DNA of 64,000 nt from Papaver somniferum (lineage: Eukaryota; Streptophyta; Magnoliopsida; Ranunculales; Papaveraceae): assembly GCF_003573695.1 (NCBI RefSeq), contig NC_039364.1, forward strand, positions 237,750,777 to 237,814,776. The letters run 5' to 3'. A program made the translations under genes and the position numbers. This document shows positions 21,610-33,247 of this stretch, piece after piece (position 1 is the stretch's first letter; every line of letters begins with the position of its first letter). The notes under the pieces were generated by a model. The model worked only from the letters and a program-made list of their open reading frames with translations, searched no databases and was not told where the DNA came from.

Positions 21610-23379
21610 ATGGTAACTGTCGATGAGGAAGTCGACCTAGGCCGAGAAGATGATCCTTCCCCGAGAATATTGAGGATCAACCCAAGCCAAATGAAACCAG
21701 AGAATATGATATATGGAATGACTGCATCGGATACAGAGGACGACGAGGAAGCGCAAATGATGCGAGAGGACCGTGAACGAGCAAGGCAACGCGCGGAATG
21801 TCGATTTTCCTTGGAACAAGAGGGTGAGAGGCTTAGAGGGGTGCATCTAGAGATGGGAAATCCTACCAGAGACATCCCACCAGTGGCAGCCTTTCCTCCC
21901 GTGGCACCACCGTTTCCACCACCCAACAAGGTGGGAAACCATGTAAATGGTCACTCTAGTCACGAGAGTACTGACCCGACATTGCTGGAAATTCTGGCCA
22001 ACCAGAGAAGGCAGGAAGACATGATGAGGGAATTACACATAAGAAACCTGACACTAGAGCATGAAAACTATCAACTTCGAAACCAGAGGTCTGGGTCGCG
22101 AGGGTCATCAAACCGAGGAGCTTCCATCAACCATACCCGATCGAGGCAAACCCGAACCCCACCCCTTTTCCGAGGTCCACCCCTTGTCCGAGGCCGCATA
22201 CCCGACCCCAACCATACGAGAGGCGAGTATGGTCCACCCGATAACTCTTCAACCGAAGAGGAAATGCGTAATATGAGACCCGAATCGGCGATGGAGTCCA
22301 AACTCAAACGACTGGAGGAGATGGTCAAGAAATTGTCCAGAGATGGCGAGGACGATAAACTGGCAGAAGTGATTAGCGAAGCACAAAAAACTCCATTCAA
22401 CAAGGAGCTTGAACGAGCTCCTTTTCCCCCAAAATGTACACTCCCGACCTTTCCCTCTAGGTTCGATGGTACTGGTGACACAAGAGAGCACATAAAGATG
22501 TATAGCATGTCCATATTACAATGGAAGAACTATGACGTGGTTATGTATAAGTTTTTTCCAGCAAGCCTAGAAGGAGAGGCAAAGAACTTGTTCTATACTT
22601 TACCCAATGAGCCCATTGGCAACTATGGCGTCCTAGTGGAAACATTCCTTGAAACTTACATGCACAACAATACTGCTCGGCCACGGGTAAATAAGTTATT
22701 TACATGGCACTAAGGTTCAGGGAGCCCTTAAGATATATAACGGATAGATGGAGAAAGTTGTGTACCGATATCGAAAAGGTCCCTGTCGACCAGCAAATCT
22801 TCGGGTTTGAAAATTCATTAGGGAAATCCGACCCTATTTGGATATTAATGTATAATGAGAAACCACAAACACTGAGAAGATGCAAGAACACTACATCGCA
22901 TTGGAGGAAATACAAGAGGAGGTGCAGGATAGAGGAGTACAAGAAGCCTGTACGACAGTGAAGCCTGTCCGTCAGGAAGATCCAAAACGGTCAGAGAAAA
23001 GGCCGATGGCGCCACAGCAAGTCTCTGGCAAGAACTAATGGGTCGAAAAGGGAAATAAGCCTCGTCATGAACCAAGAACTTACACGCCTCTAAACGCACC
23101 ATTAGAAGAAATATTCAAGGAAGTAGAAAAGAGAAGCGACATTAGATACCCCAAGACTAGGGGCATCCAATTTGACGAGACAAAAAATCATCCTGAGTTC
23201 TGTCATTACCATCAGTACCGAGGTCACTCAACTAACAATTGTCGGGAGGTAAAAGATACCGTTCAACATCTAATCCGAGATGGATACTTACGACACTTTG
23301 TTAAGACAACGTCGACGCCTACCCAACCCGACATTCCTGTGAACCAAGTAAGAATCGATCGCGGAAATCATTTCCTTTG
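21610..23379 (+). pseudogene. gag: gag of element D (Tat type), frameshifted
   Basis: Gag would form the particle that packages element RNA. A 367-codon frame holds a charged, coiled-coil-prone N-terminal half (EEEAQMMREDRERARQRAE near residue 50), a Pro-rich patch, and the start of the capsid-like region (PPKCTLPTFPSRFDGTGDTREH, about residue 275). The frame breaks near 22700 and continues in others: residues REPLRYITDRWRKL, then KPRHEPRTYTPLNAP near 23060. A zinc knuckle with spacing C-x3-H-x4-G-H-x4-C (CHYHQYRGHSTNNC) lies at about 23201-23242. Order and motifs fit Tat-clade Gag. The frameshifts and stops between the blocks mean an intact protein is not encoded. Confidence 0.7.
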
Positions 23380-23442
23380 AAACACCATCTCGCATTCGGC
23401 AATTCAATGGTTCGACTTAGGGTCCAATAATAGTTCTAGAAT

Positions 23443-24210
23443 TTGCAAGAGGAATCGAGCTGGAAAAGAGATCTTCAGTGTGGCAAAAACCTTACCTATG
23501 GAACCATGAATGATGCAGCCGATCACCTTCTCAGCAAAGGATGTTCCCTCGAATGGCCAATCACATGGAGATCCCCTAGTGATCACCTTGCTCATCGAGG
23601 AATGGGGAGTCAAAAGAATACTGATGGACAGTGGGAGCTCAGTTGAGGTCCTCTTTTACGACACGTTTTAAAAGAATGAAGCTGTATGATGACATTTTAA
23701 TCCCTTCCACTTATCAAATCTATGGCTTCAATGGTATAGTGACTATACCAAATGGAGAAGTCACTTTCAGAGTCTCAGATGGAGAGGGATACTTGGACAC
23801 GCTTACCACCTTCTGTGTGGTAGATATCGTATCGCCTTATGAGGCGATCCTCAGTAGACCTTGTATTGCAGGCATCAAAGGGGTGGCATCAGCATATCAT
23901 CAAAGGTTAAGATTCCCATCTTATCCAGGGGTGGTAGAAGTGTTAGGCAACCCCCAAGCCGCGAGACAGTGCATGCAGTTATATAACCAGCAAAATGAAG
24001 AAAGACGATCAAGACAACGCCGAGAAAAGAACAAATCCAAGGAGATAAAAGAAGGAGAAAAATTGGAAAAGGTGCTCTCACAAGCCATCGCAGCTTACGA
24101 AACAGGAGAGAAAGAGATCTTATATCAATCAAAGGAAGCGACATCGGTTGAAGGGCAAATCGAGCATTCAAATGAGCCAAATCCCAATTTCTCGGCCTTA
24201 GAATATACCC
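23443..24210 (+). pseudogene. Protease region of element D
   Basis: The aspartic protease active-site motif MDSGSS is at about 23623-23640, followed by VEVLFYDTF and a stop, after which the sequence continues one frame over from about 23672 (KRMKLYDDILIPSTYQIYGF). The conserved second half (SPYEAILSRPCIAGIKGVAS) ends near 23900. A Lys/Glu-rich linker leads to RT. The frameshift inside the domain makes it inactive as read. Confidence 0.65.
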
Positions 24211-24229
24211 GTCATGTTAATTTAGGGAC

Positions 24230-25146
24230 CGAGGAAGAACCGAAGATGGTAAGAATTAGAACCCTGCTATCGGACGAACAAACAAAGCAGTTAATAACTC
24301 TATTGAAGGAACACATGGATGTATTCTCCTGGCAAATGCATGATATGGAGGGGATCGATCCGGAGGTATGCTCACACCATTTAAGTATAGATCCCAAATT
24401 CAAGTTGATCCGACAAAATGCCATTTGGATTGAGAAACGTCGGCGCCACATATCAAAGGTTGGTGGAAGATATGTTTGAGGACAAGATACACAACACCAT
24501 TGAAGTTTATGTGGACGACATGTTAGTCAAAAGGATAGTAGCATCCAACCATATCGATGATCTTCGGGGAATCTTTCAAACTATGAGAAAGCATAAGATG
24601 CGCGTAAACCCGGCCAAATGCACTTTTTGGGTTACCTAGAGTAAGTTCCTGGGATACGTAATTACCAATAAAGGTATAGAAGCCGACCCAGAAAAGATTA
24701 GAGTTGTATTGGAGATGCCGTCTCCGGTGACCATAAAGGATGTACAGCGGTTGAACAGAAACTTGGCAACACTAGGGTGATTCATCTCATGATCGTCAGA
24801 TAAATGTAAAGATTTCATCGGGATGTTAAGAAAAGGGGAAAAGTTCAAATGGAGTGAGGGGTGTGAGGAGGCATTCCAAAAAATTAAGAAACATCTCGCG
24901 AGCCTACCAGTGTTACAAAGACCCGAGGCCGACGAAGTGCTTACCCTATATCTCGGGGCAACGACTTATGCCATTAGTGCGGTCTTAGTAAAAAATGTGG
25001 GGGCGGAAGAGAAGCATGTGTACTTCATAAGCAAAACTATGAACAACGCGGAGAAGAAGTACACCAGAATTGAGCAATTGATACTAGCCTTAGTATTTGC
25101 AACACAAAATCTCGAACGTATTTCCAAACTCACAGAATTCGAGTAA
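24230..25146 (+). pseudogene. Reverse transcriptase and RNase H of element D, internal deletion
   Basis: The segment before the palm is present (LLKEHMDVFSWQMHDMEGID, then DPKFKLIRQ at about 24410). The sequence then jumps to KMPFGLRNVGATYQRLV at 24413-24465, so the fingers and first palm motif, about 100-120 codons with the first catalytic Asp, are missing. The YVDDM active site survives at about 24508-24522. Stops follow near 24638, 24778 and 24789. The RNase H part resumes at 24823 (KFKWSEGCEEAFQKIK, SLPVLQRPEAD, VYFISKTMNNAEKKYTRIEQ) and breaks near 25144. The deletion alone would abolish polymerase activity. Confidence 0.75.
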
Positions 25147-25790
25147 TTACGAAGTCTTCCATAGAATCAGTGCTTGACAATGCATCGAGGTCGGGACGAA
25201 TCTCTAAATGGAGTGCTCAAATCAAACACTTCGATATCTTCTATGGGATGAGAACGGAAATAAAGGCACAAGCAGTAGCCGACTTCCTGGAAGATTTCCC
25301 TTTAGACGATGAGGACGAAGTCGAAGACATTCCAGGGATGGAAGAAGACCAAGAAGATACATCCGACCTCCTTGAAACCTGCAGTCTGACGCGATGGGAA
25401 GTCTTCGTATACGGGTCGTCCAATAAAGATGGGTCCCTAGTATTCACCACACCAAAGGGGAATAATATGGTTCACTCCTTTAGGCTTGAATTCAAGGCAT
25501 CAAACAATGTCATCGAGTACGAGGCTTTGATACATGCTTTGCGGACGATAATCGAAATGGGGATCCACGACGTGAGGCTAACTAGTGACTCTCAGTTAGT
25601 TATTAGGCAGATCAACGGGCAGTACGCTATACATGACCCGATATTGCAGAAGTATTGGGAACTCACCCAATTTTATATCGCCAAATACCAAACATCAAGT
25701 TCCGACACATTTGCTAAAAAGACAATCGACATTCGGACGCGTTGGCATACATTTCCTCCATGCTAACAGACCCGAGCATTGAAGGCATCA
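25147..25790 (+). pseudogene. Second RNase H-like domain (aRNH) of element D
   Basis: This additional RNase H after the normal one is characteristic of Tat-clade elements. A 198-codon frame (25170-25766) shows WEVFVYGSSNKDGS at about residue 75, LEFKASNNVIEYEALIHALR and TSDSQLVIRQINGQYA. The family has Asp in the first motif (VDGSS), and here it is Tyr (VYGSS), so the first catalytic Asp is lost. Glu of EYEAL and Asp of SDSQL remain. The last motif appears only in another frame (HSDALAYI, about 25733-25756), which shows a frameshift near 25720. Confidence 0.7.
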
Positions 25791-27119
25791 GAGTCATGAG
25801 AATCCTGATGCCATATGTACCTGAGCCAGTAGACATAAAAGCCTATCTAGCGGTAACCACGACCGATAAAAATGAAGTCGGCGATTGGCGAAAGCCCATT
25901 CACCAGTACTTGGAGACGGGAGAGTTACCCAAGGGACGACCTGAGATCAACAAAATTAAAAGCAAAACAACGGCGTACGAACTAAGATACGGTGTTTAGT
26001 ACAAAAATTCCTACCTAGGGCCACTGTTAAAGTGCCTAAGCAAAGAAGAGGGGCACTCAATACTAAATGAGCTACATTATGGGGTCGCGGGAAATCATAG
26101 CTTGGGTCGGAGCTTGGCGACCTGAGCTAAAACCATGGGATATTTTTGGCCCTACATGAACGAAGATGAAAAACATATGGCATTAATTTGTGATGAATGC
26201 CAAAATTTTAGCAAAAAGATACACGCACCTGCAGTAACTCTAAACTCAGTGATTAGCCCTTGGCCTTTCACCAAATGGGGGATCGATATTGTGGGACCCT
26301 TACATGTCGGGTCGGGGCAGAGAAAATATTTGATCGTGGCTACTGACTACTTCACAAAATGGGTGGAAGCTGCACCACTACGGCACATTCGGGATAAGGA
26401 CGTTGTTCGTTTTATTTGGGAACATATCATTTGTCGTTTTAGCGTACCAGCATCCATCGCCTCGGATAATGGAAAACAGTTACAGGGCAAGAACATTAAC
26501 CTGCTATTTAACACCTACAACATCCGGAAAATCAAGGCGACACCCCTTTACCCCCAGAGTAACGGGCAGGACGAGATCACGAACAAAACCATAGCCGACA
26601 ACCTAAAAAAGAAGCTGGATGGAGAATATGACGAGTGGTGTGAGGAGCTCTACAACGTTCTGTGGGCTTACAGGACTACTCGAAGAGAAGAAACCGGCTT
26701 ATCACCCTTCACGCCAACATATGGGACAGAGGCTATTCTTCCAACGGAGGCAATGATACCTACAACAAGAACCGAGGCGTGGAGACGAAATATCTCGGTG
26801 GATCTTATTCTATCCAAGATCGACGACTTAGAAGAAACCAGGAAAATGGACTTACAAAAAATGGAAAATTACCAAAGAATATTACAATGTGAATACAACA
26901 AACGAGTTCGACCAAGAGAATTTCAACCCAGGAAATTGGTACTGAAAGAGCCACCCATCTACGAACGTGACAAGAAGGGCGGGAAACTAGTGGCACGATG
27001 GGAAGGGCCCTATACCATTGAATAAAAGGTTGGTGAAGGGGCGTATAAGATATTGAAGCCAGATGGAACACCCGAACCACGACCATGGAACGCTAGGAAT
27101 CTGAAGCTATACCACCCAT
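25791..27119 (+). pseudogene. Integrase of element D
   Basis: A linker (PSIEGIRVMRILMPYVPEP) leads to the HHCC zinc-binding part, whose His residues are in HYGVAGNHSLG near 26073 and Cys residues in CDECQNF near 26198. Stops interrupt at about 25997 and 26127. The catalytic core lies in the 296-codon frame 26135-27025: first Asp in WGIDIVGP, second in IASDNGKQ, Glu in NGQDEITNKT, so all three are kept. The C-terminal part ends KLYHP and a stop at 27119, reached across a stop at 27025. The core looks intact but the full protein is not. Confidence 0.75.
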
Positions 27120-27866
27120 GAGAGGTGTGTAAACAAGTATGATATACTGTCATTTATTTCCTCAAAAATCCACGTGGGGTAGGGAATGTGACGGTTGCGT
27201 CTAATGGTCATTCGTACTCGGGGCGACGACAGTGTGCAAGTGCCGATGTGACTTACACTCGAATGGACATTCATACTCGAGGTGATGGCAGTGTGCAAGT
27301 GCCAAGGTGTCTTACACTCGACGGGCTATTCGAACTCGGGGCGGTGGCATTGGAAAGTGCCCAGGTAGTCTAAGGGCCCTGGTGGTTGGAAATCAGTGGC
27401 CTATTGTCAGAGCATGAGTACCCGACAGTCGATCATACAACATTGCTCCCATCGCAAGTGGCCGAAATCACTTTCCCAAGACAATTAATTGATAACTCCT
27501 TGGGATATCGAGCCAATAATACTTAGGAATGACCAAATACCCTACCACTAGATCAAAATGACGGTGATGATATGCCTCAATCGAGACATGGCATTGGGCC
27601 CAATGACCCTCCCTGTTGAGTGTGTTCGACAGAAATGTAATTTATGCTAACTCAGTAAATCATTTTTTATGCAGAACAACATTAACATGCCATATCAAAA
27701 CAACAAAGTACGGTCGACGCAACACAAATGAAAATATCCGAAAACAACTAAAACAACCAATCGACGACGCAACACCCCTTAAAAATTGTTGGGAAAGATA
27801 ATGGTGTTCAAACGAATTACAGCCCAATGTTAGGGGCACAATAGTGACGCAACACTACAAAAAGTC
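27120..27866 (+). other. Non-coding 3' region of element D, left part
   Basis: No gene is visible. The sequence after integrase contains three ~60-bp repeats at 27185-27365. It ends at the stop codon of the antisense gene. Confidence 0.5.
27185..27365. repeat. ~60-bp tandem repeat in D, three copies
   Basis: Three imperfect units of the form ATGGACATTCATACTCGAGG plus TGATGGCAGTGTGCAAGTGCC. They lie at the same place where large Tat elements often carry tandem repeats between integrase and the 3' LTR. Confidence 0.7.
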
Positions 27867-28429
27867 TACTTATGCCTTTGGAGGAACTGATCCTAAGCCT
27901 GCATTCTTAGCAGCAGCATCGGACCGCTTCTTCTCCATGACCGCCTTCACACCTTCTTTAACCTTGGTGAAAAGCTCGTTGTTGAAACTCTCCTTCTCGG
28001 CAGTAAGATCCCGGGTCAGCTGAGTCGATGCCTCTTCAGCAGTAGCTATATGCCTGAGTAGTTGGGTTTCCCTCTCCCTTAGTCGAATGGTCTCTTCCTC
28101 GAAGGATTTCATCTTCCCTTGTTCAACTGCAGATGAGAAAAGACGATTAGTAATAAGGGCAACAACATCATAACATCAAAACACAAACATAACCCAACGC
28201 AGGCATCAACACCTTAAAGCAAGGGAAAAACTACTTTAACGGTTTCCTCGGACTTAAGAAAACTACACTCAAGGGTCGAGATCTTAGCAGTTAACTCATT
28301 ATAATGTTGCTCGTTGAACTCATTGGTGGGGAAATATTTTATGTGGTCGCTCCAACTAGCCTTCTGCCGATCATGTGCCAACTATAGGCCCGATAACTGA
28401 GCTTGAACCCTCTCCAAATTTTGGGATAC
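27867..28429 (-). pseudogene. Antisense gene of D, 3' part (separated by element B)
   Basis: This is the downstream part of the minus-strand gene whose upstream part is at 54028-56388. From 28429 the frame reads VSQNLERVQAQLSG, then a TAG, then DRQKASWSDHIKYFP and ISTLECSFLKSEETVK up to a GTAGTT donor near 28236. After an intron ending CTGCAG the last exon (about 28129 to 27867) reads KMKSFEEETIRLRERE to a stop just after SVPPKA. Heptad-like Leu, Glu and Lys spacing indicates a coiled coil. Function is unknown. Genes antisense to gag-pol are known in Tat-clade elements. The in-frame TAG near 28387 may disable it. Confidence 0.6.
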
Positions 28430-29969
28430 TGATAGGCACATTTTTGTGTCTAATTTGTCTCGATTCTATATATTTTTAGTGCTCATTTTTGTACTTATTA
28501 TGGTGTTTTATGTGTTTGTAGGTATTTTTGGGAAATAAACATTTTTGGACAAATCGGCTCGAAAAGTTGCACCCGGAGGACAGTTGCTAAACGGACCCCA
28601 GAATTGGCTAAGGAGCACCTAGGATATGTATAGCCCAAATTTATCCTCAGCACCCAAATTTGTCCACAGCACCCATTTCCAGGCAACTGCTAAAAGGAGA
28701 CCAGAATTGGATAGGGGGAGGTCATCTTCTCTGTTTGAAAAAAAAAATTGGCGGAAAAACGGCAGCAGCGAGAGCATATTTTGATTCGATTTTTGGGTGA
28801 GATACAATGAGACTAAAGGGATGAAATTGAATGGGTATCTTCCTTAGACCTAAACATGCCTGGTAGAGTCTTTGAATCGCACCCAAATTGGCTAGTTAGA
28901 CCGGGAAAAGGAAACAGAGGTGACGGGTTTACACGGGTCCTGTTGAGTTTATTTTTAGAATTCCAGGGAGAATAAAGTGCTACAAATCTTCCCAAAGATT
29001 GGTATCTATCTAAGGAAGAGTTTAGAATCAAAAGGAAAGCTCAAAAACGCGTAAAGAAGAATTTGGAAAGTGGAAAAGTCCGAGACTTTCTGCCGAAGAA
29101 AAGAGAGAATTAAATCGAGTTTTAGGGTTTCTGTTGGCTATAAAAAGGTTGCTTCAAGTCAGAAAAAGTGGTACACAACTTTTGGAGAGGTTTAGAAGAG
29201 AACAGAGAGCTAAAATCACAAGTTGAAGGTTTGTTTCTGCTGCTGGAATATCAAGAACACGAAGAACTTTGACGCACAAGCATCTGTCGCAGAATACTGT
29301 CGCTTTTCAACAGCAGAACCCATCTATCGTTTTTCAACTGTGTTGCATTAAGTCTTCAGCTACTGTTTCTCTTTGTAACAACGACTCTGCAACACATATA
29401 CACTGTTGCAAATCGACTGTGTTATCACTTTTTCACCTCCTTGTACATTTTTGAGCTATAAAAACATATTTTGAGAACATGGTGATTATGAGGAGCTAAA
29501 CCCCATTGCTGAGGCAGTAGAGGAAGCTATTTTTCCAACAAGAAGTGGTATATTCTCTTTTATCTATTTATTGAAATTTTTATTATGATTATTTGCCTTG
29601 AACTAACATTGAAAACTATTTTTATTTGAGTGATTGTGATCTATTTTGATGGAGTATGCTTAGTTAAAGACTTTTGATGCTTCATACTTGGTATTTACAA
29701 TTATTACTTTTGAAAATCTGCTTGTTGCAATAATAAGAATCAATTTGAATGAGAAATTGCATGAATATAAAGATCGGATTAAATCACTTTGAACTTGGTA
29801 AATAGTGGAATCTTAGCCTCAGTTGTCTTTTAATATTGATATCATCTTGATAGTGTTTGCTAAACTTTTACAGTGATTTCTATTTAAGTTTTAAAATTTA
29901 AGTCTATATTTCACCCTTCGCAAGTCTGAGGATCGAACCATTTTTAAAACCACTTTCAAAATTATATCA
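28430..29969 (+). repeat. 5' LTR of element B (1540 bp)
   Basis: Starts TGATAGGCACATTTTTGTGT right after the GATAC duplication and ends ATTATATCA. It is the same length as the 3' LTR. A TATA box lies at 29139-29146. ORFs inside are fortuitous. Confidence 0.93.
29139..29146 (+). promoter_or_regulatory. TATA box in 5' LTR of B
   Basis: TATAAAAA in GGCTATAAAAAGGTTGCTTC. The identical sequence is in the 3' LTR at 53191-53198. Transcription would start about 30 bases downstream (inference). Confidence 0.65.
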
Positions 29970-29974
29970 ATTTT

Positions 29975-29992
29975 TGGCGTCGCCGACGCGGA
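29975..29992 (+). other. Primer-binding site of element B
   Basis: TGGCGTCGCCGACGCGGA, five bases inside the LTR. It aligns with the sites of A (3895-3912) and C (50268-50285) and resembles a degenerate tRNA-Asp site. Confidence 0.7.
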
Positions 29993-31021
29993 TTTGCTTT
30001 TAGGATTTTATATTAATTTTTTTTTTACTTTTTAGGTTTTTACTATTTTTCTTAGATTTTACGTTTTTGGGTATTTATCTTTTGTCTACAGGTTTTGGAA
30101 CATAAAGAAAATTGAGCCAATGAGTTGGTGATTTCGTAAAGACTTGGAGCTAAAGATTAAAGCAAAAGGAACGGAAAAGAAGACAATTTTATTTTAATTA
30201 AAATAAAACAAAAAAAAAATTGTATTAGGGTTTAGTATTATTTTTGTAATTTTTCTTTTCTTTTTGCACTTTGGACTTTAAACTTTGGGACATTATTTTT
30301 AAACCCTACGGAAGGGTAGTTTAAATATAAACTGTGTGCAGAGAAGGACGTCGATTACGATATCTACTCAGCCCCTCGGGTTCGTACATGACATAGGAGT
30401 CGTGTCCCGAGTCGACGACAACGGTTCATCCCCCGTCTGGAACGGGAGGTGAAATTCTGAACACTCGCAAATCCCCTGTCAGCGAGTTACTGGACTCCTT
30501 CGTTTGCATATATGTTGAGGAACTGAAAACGGCTGCTTTAATTTCCTAGTAAAGGGAAAGGACTGGCCGTACAAGATAAGGGTTCGGATTTCATCACCGT
30601 TCTCTTCTTGCCCTCCTAAGGAAAACGAAAGTTAACGCGAACCTAAGCTTAAAATTTGGAATAGAACAAGACCGATAAGGTAACGAGCTTACTAGGACAG
30701 TCGTTCGAAGAATATTGGTTACTCTTTTGAGCATGCTTTAAAGTTCATGAAATTCTGGAAGTTGAATACGCCGCCTAGAAACGCCGGTGAGACCTTGGGT
30801 ATCAAAGCTACTCCTAGCTTCCCTCGTCTCTATTCAACTTACTTTAACTCGGATTGATTCCAGAGAGGTTTGATCAGATTGTAACGAATTCCTTTTCGAA
30901 AGAATAAGAGATGGTCTAAAAAAAATCTAAGTGGAGTCATCATGCTTTTTGTTTGCTAGAAATCATTAGGTTTGATTTGGTTGAGTCAGCCTTGTTTTGT
31001 GATTGAATAGAATTCCCTTCC
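29993..31021 (+). other. 5' leader of element B with conserved stem-loops
   Basis: About 1 kb precedes gag. The block 30330-30500 is the most conserved part among A, B and C. Stems seen: ACTCGC/GCGAGT around 13 bases (30463-30487), CCCGT/ACGGG around 5 bases (30432-30446), and GTCGT/ACGAC (about 30409-30429). The first stem shows a paired base change relative to element A. Confidence 0.7.
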
Positions 31022-33247
31022 GTGATCTTTTGCATGCCTGAACGTAAAAGAGACGCCCTAGGTAGATTTGTTAAAGAGAAACCTAGTAGTTCTAAGCGTC
31101 TCGATTACCTCAATTTAGAAAGTACATTTTTTGAAGAGTCTGTTTTTGAGCATCCGTTTGAGGAGACAATCCCTGATATTCCGCCAGTGCCAGGAATGGA
31201 AACTTTGAAAGCTTTGTTGAACCCGACTAGGAACACTCGTCCCTCGTGTATCAGGTTAGCTGAAATAGAAGCAAATTATGAACTTAAACCTGGGACCTTA
31301 CAACTGCTCCCAATCTTCTTAGGGAAAGAAAATGAAAACCCCTATTTCCATGTTAGGGACTTTGAGGAAATTTGTAGTACCCTAAAGATTAGAAACCTTG
31401 ATGATGATGCTTTGAAACTTAGGTTATTTCCTTTTTCCCTGAAAGATAAAGCTAAATCGTGGCTATATAGTTTGGCTTCTGGTTCAATTGAAACATATGA
31501 ACAACTTACCTCTGCCTTTTTGAACAAGTTTTTCCCTAGGCACAAAACATCGTCTATTAGGACGCAAATCTGCACGTTTTCTCAACAAGAGGGAGAATAT
31601 TTGTATAGGTATTTGGAAAGGTTCAATGATCTATTAGCCCAATGTCCTCATCATGGTTTAGAAAAGGTTAGGCTAGTACAGATCCTTTATGAGGGTTTAG
31701 ACTATTCCACTACAACCACAGTAGAATCTATGTGTACAGGTGGGTTTGAAAACCAAACAGTTGATGAGGCGATGACATTTTTGAGTGAAATCGCCGAGAA
31801 AACCCAACAATGGGAAAATAATAGGGGACCCCATAAAACAATTCTTCTAGGTAGAGGAAATGTTAATAGGGTAGAAGGAGGCTATGAATCAGATGCCAAA
31901 ATTGCTGCTATAACAAAGAGGTTAGAAGCTTTAGAAGTGGGTCACACTAGTGGTAGATTGGAGCATGTTTGGGAAGGCCAGAATAATGAAGAGCAAGCCA
32001 ATGCTCTTTATAATAACACTAGATTTGATAATCATCAAAAGTTTGACCCATATTCAGAAACCTATAATCCTGGTTGGAGAAACCATCCAAACCTTTCATG
32101 GTCTAAGGGTCAGAGTCAAGGTCAGATTAGTAATTCTAATGTTCCTCCAGGTTTTGGTAAAAACTCGTCAGGACAGTTTCAGATTCCTTCAGACAATAGA
32201 ATGACTAGCTTAGAGGAATCTTTTAGTGTATTGAAAAAGAGCCAGGAAATGTTAACACAGACCCAGGAAATGTTGTTTAAGATCCAAGCTAGTTTTCAAC
32301 AGGAAACCAACCAGAACTTTCAAACTAATGCTCAGACCCTTGCTAAGTTAGAACTTCAAATTGTCCAAATAGATAAGACCTTAAGTGAGAGAGATAACGG
32401 CAGTTTCCCTAGTCAGACTAATCCCAATCCTAGAGGAGTTCATGAAGTAGGTGCAAAACCATCGAATCAGTTGAATGCTATTAGAACCCTTAGGAGTGGT
32501 AGAGTAGTAGACAATCAGGTAAGCATACCCGATAGTGAACATACTGTAGTTCACTCCTCCGGACCACTAGCTGAAGGGACTGACAAAATTTATGATCCAG
32601 TTCCTGAGAGGTCTGATTCTGTGCCTAGAGCCCCATTTCCTCAACTGTTAGTACCAACAAACAAGAAATCAAACTTTAATGACATATTGGAGGTTTTTAA
32701 GCAATTTACCATAAACCTTCCTTTATTATATGCAATTAGGAAAATTCCTGCTTATGCCAAGTTCCTTAAGGATATGTGTACGCGAAAGCGTAAACTTAGC
32801 GTCCATAAAAAAGTCTTTTTAGCTAGTCACGTAAGTTCAATCATTCAGAACACCACAACTCCAAAGTACAAAGACCCAGGTTTACCTACCATTGCTTGCA
32901 CAATAGGTAATTTTCGGGTAGAAAAAGCTTTACTTGACTTAGGAGCCAGTGTGAAATTACTACCGTACCATGTGTACTTACAGATAGGACTTGGTGAAAT
33001 GAAACCTACTCAGATGACATTGCAGTTAGCTGATAGGTCTGTTAAAATCCCTCGATGTGTGATCGAGGATGTTCTCATTGAGGTCGACAAGTTTATTTAT
33101 CCAGATGACTTTGTTGTGCTAGATACCCAACCTGTCCCTGACCCAGAGAACCAGTTACCTGTGATTTTAGGTCGCCCATTCTTAGCTACGTCTAATGCGA
33201 TCATAAACTGTCGAAATGGTGTGATGAATTTATCCATGGTAATATGA
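31022..33247 (+). CDS. gag-pro: Gag-protease of element B
   Basis: 741 codons. Gag builds the particle, and protease cleaves the polyprotein. The natural start may be the Met at residue 5 ([12 protein letters not shown]). The capsid-like core typical of Athila Gag spans about residues 60-250 ([65 protein letters not shown]). A Gln-rich, coiled-coil-prone stretch follows ([18 protein letters not shown], about 415-435). There is no CCHC zinc knuckle, as expected for Athila. The protease active site LDLGAS is at about residues 638-643, and [13 protein letters not shown] at about 715 is its conserved second half. The frame ends just after because one base is missing near 33236 compared with element C. 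Without that loss it would run on into pol. Confidence 0.85.
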   Translation: MIFCMPERKRDALGRFVKEKPSSSKRLDYLNLESTFFEESVFEHPFEETIPDIPPVPGMETLKALLNPTRNTRPSCIRLAEIEANYELKPGTLQLLPIFLGKENENPYFHVRDFEEICSTLKIRNLDDDALKLRLFPFSLKDKAKSWLYSLASGSIETYEQLTSAFLNKFFPRHKTSSIRTQICTFSQQEGEYLYRYLERFNDLLAQCPHHGLEKVRLVQILYEGLDYSTTTTVESMCTGGFENQTVDEAMTFLSEIAEKTQQWENNRGPHKTILLGRGNVNRVEGGYESDAKIAAITKRLEALEVGHTSGRLEHVWEGQNNEEQANALYNNTRFDNHQKFDPYSETYNPGWRNHPNLSWSKGQSQGQISNSNVPPGFGKNSSGQFQIPSDNRMTSLEESFSVLKKSQEMLTQTQEMLFKIQASFQQETNQNFQTNAQTLAKLELQIVQIDKTLSERDNGSFPSQTNPNPRGVHEVGAKPSNQLNAIRTLRSGRVVDNQVSIPDSEHTVVHSSGPLAEGTDKIYDPVPERSDSVPRAPFPQLLVPTNKKSNFNDILEVFKQFTINLPLLYAIRKIPAYAKFLKDMCTRKRKLSVHKKVFLASHVSSIIQNTTTPKYKDPGLPTIACTIGNFRVEKALLDLGASVKLLPYHVYLQIGLGEMKPTQMTLQLADRSVKIPRCVIEDVLIEVDKFIYPDDFVVLDTQPVPDPENQLPVILGRPFLATSNAIINCRNGVMNLSMVI

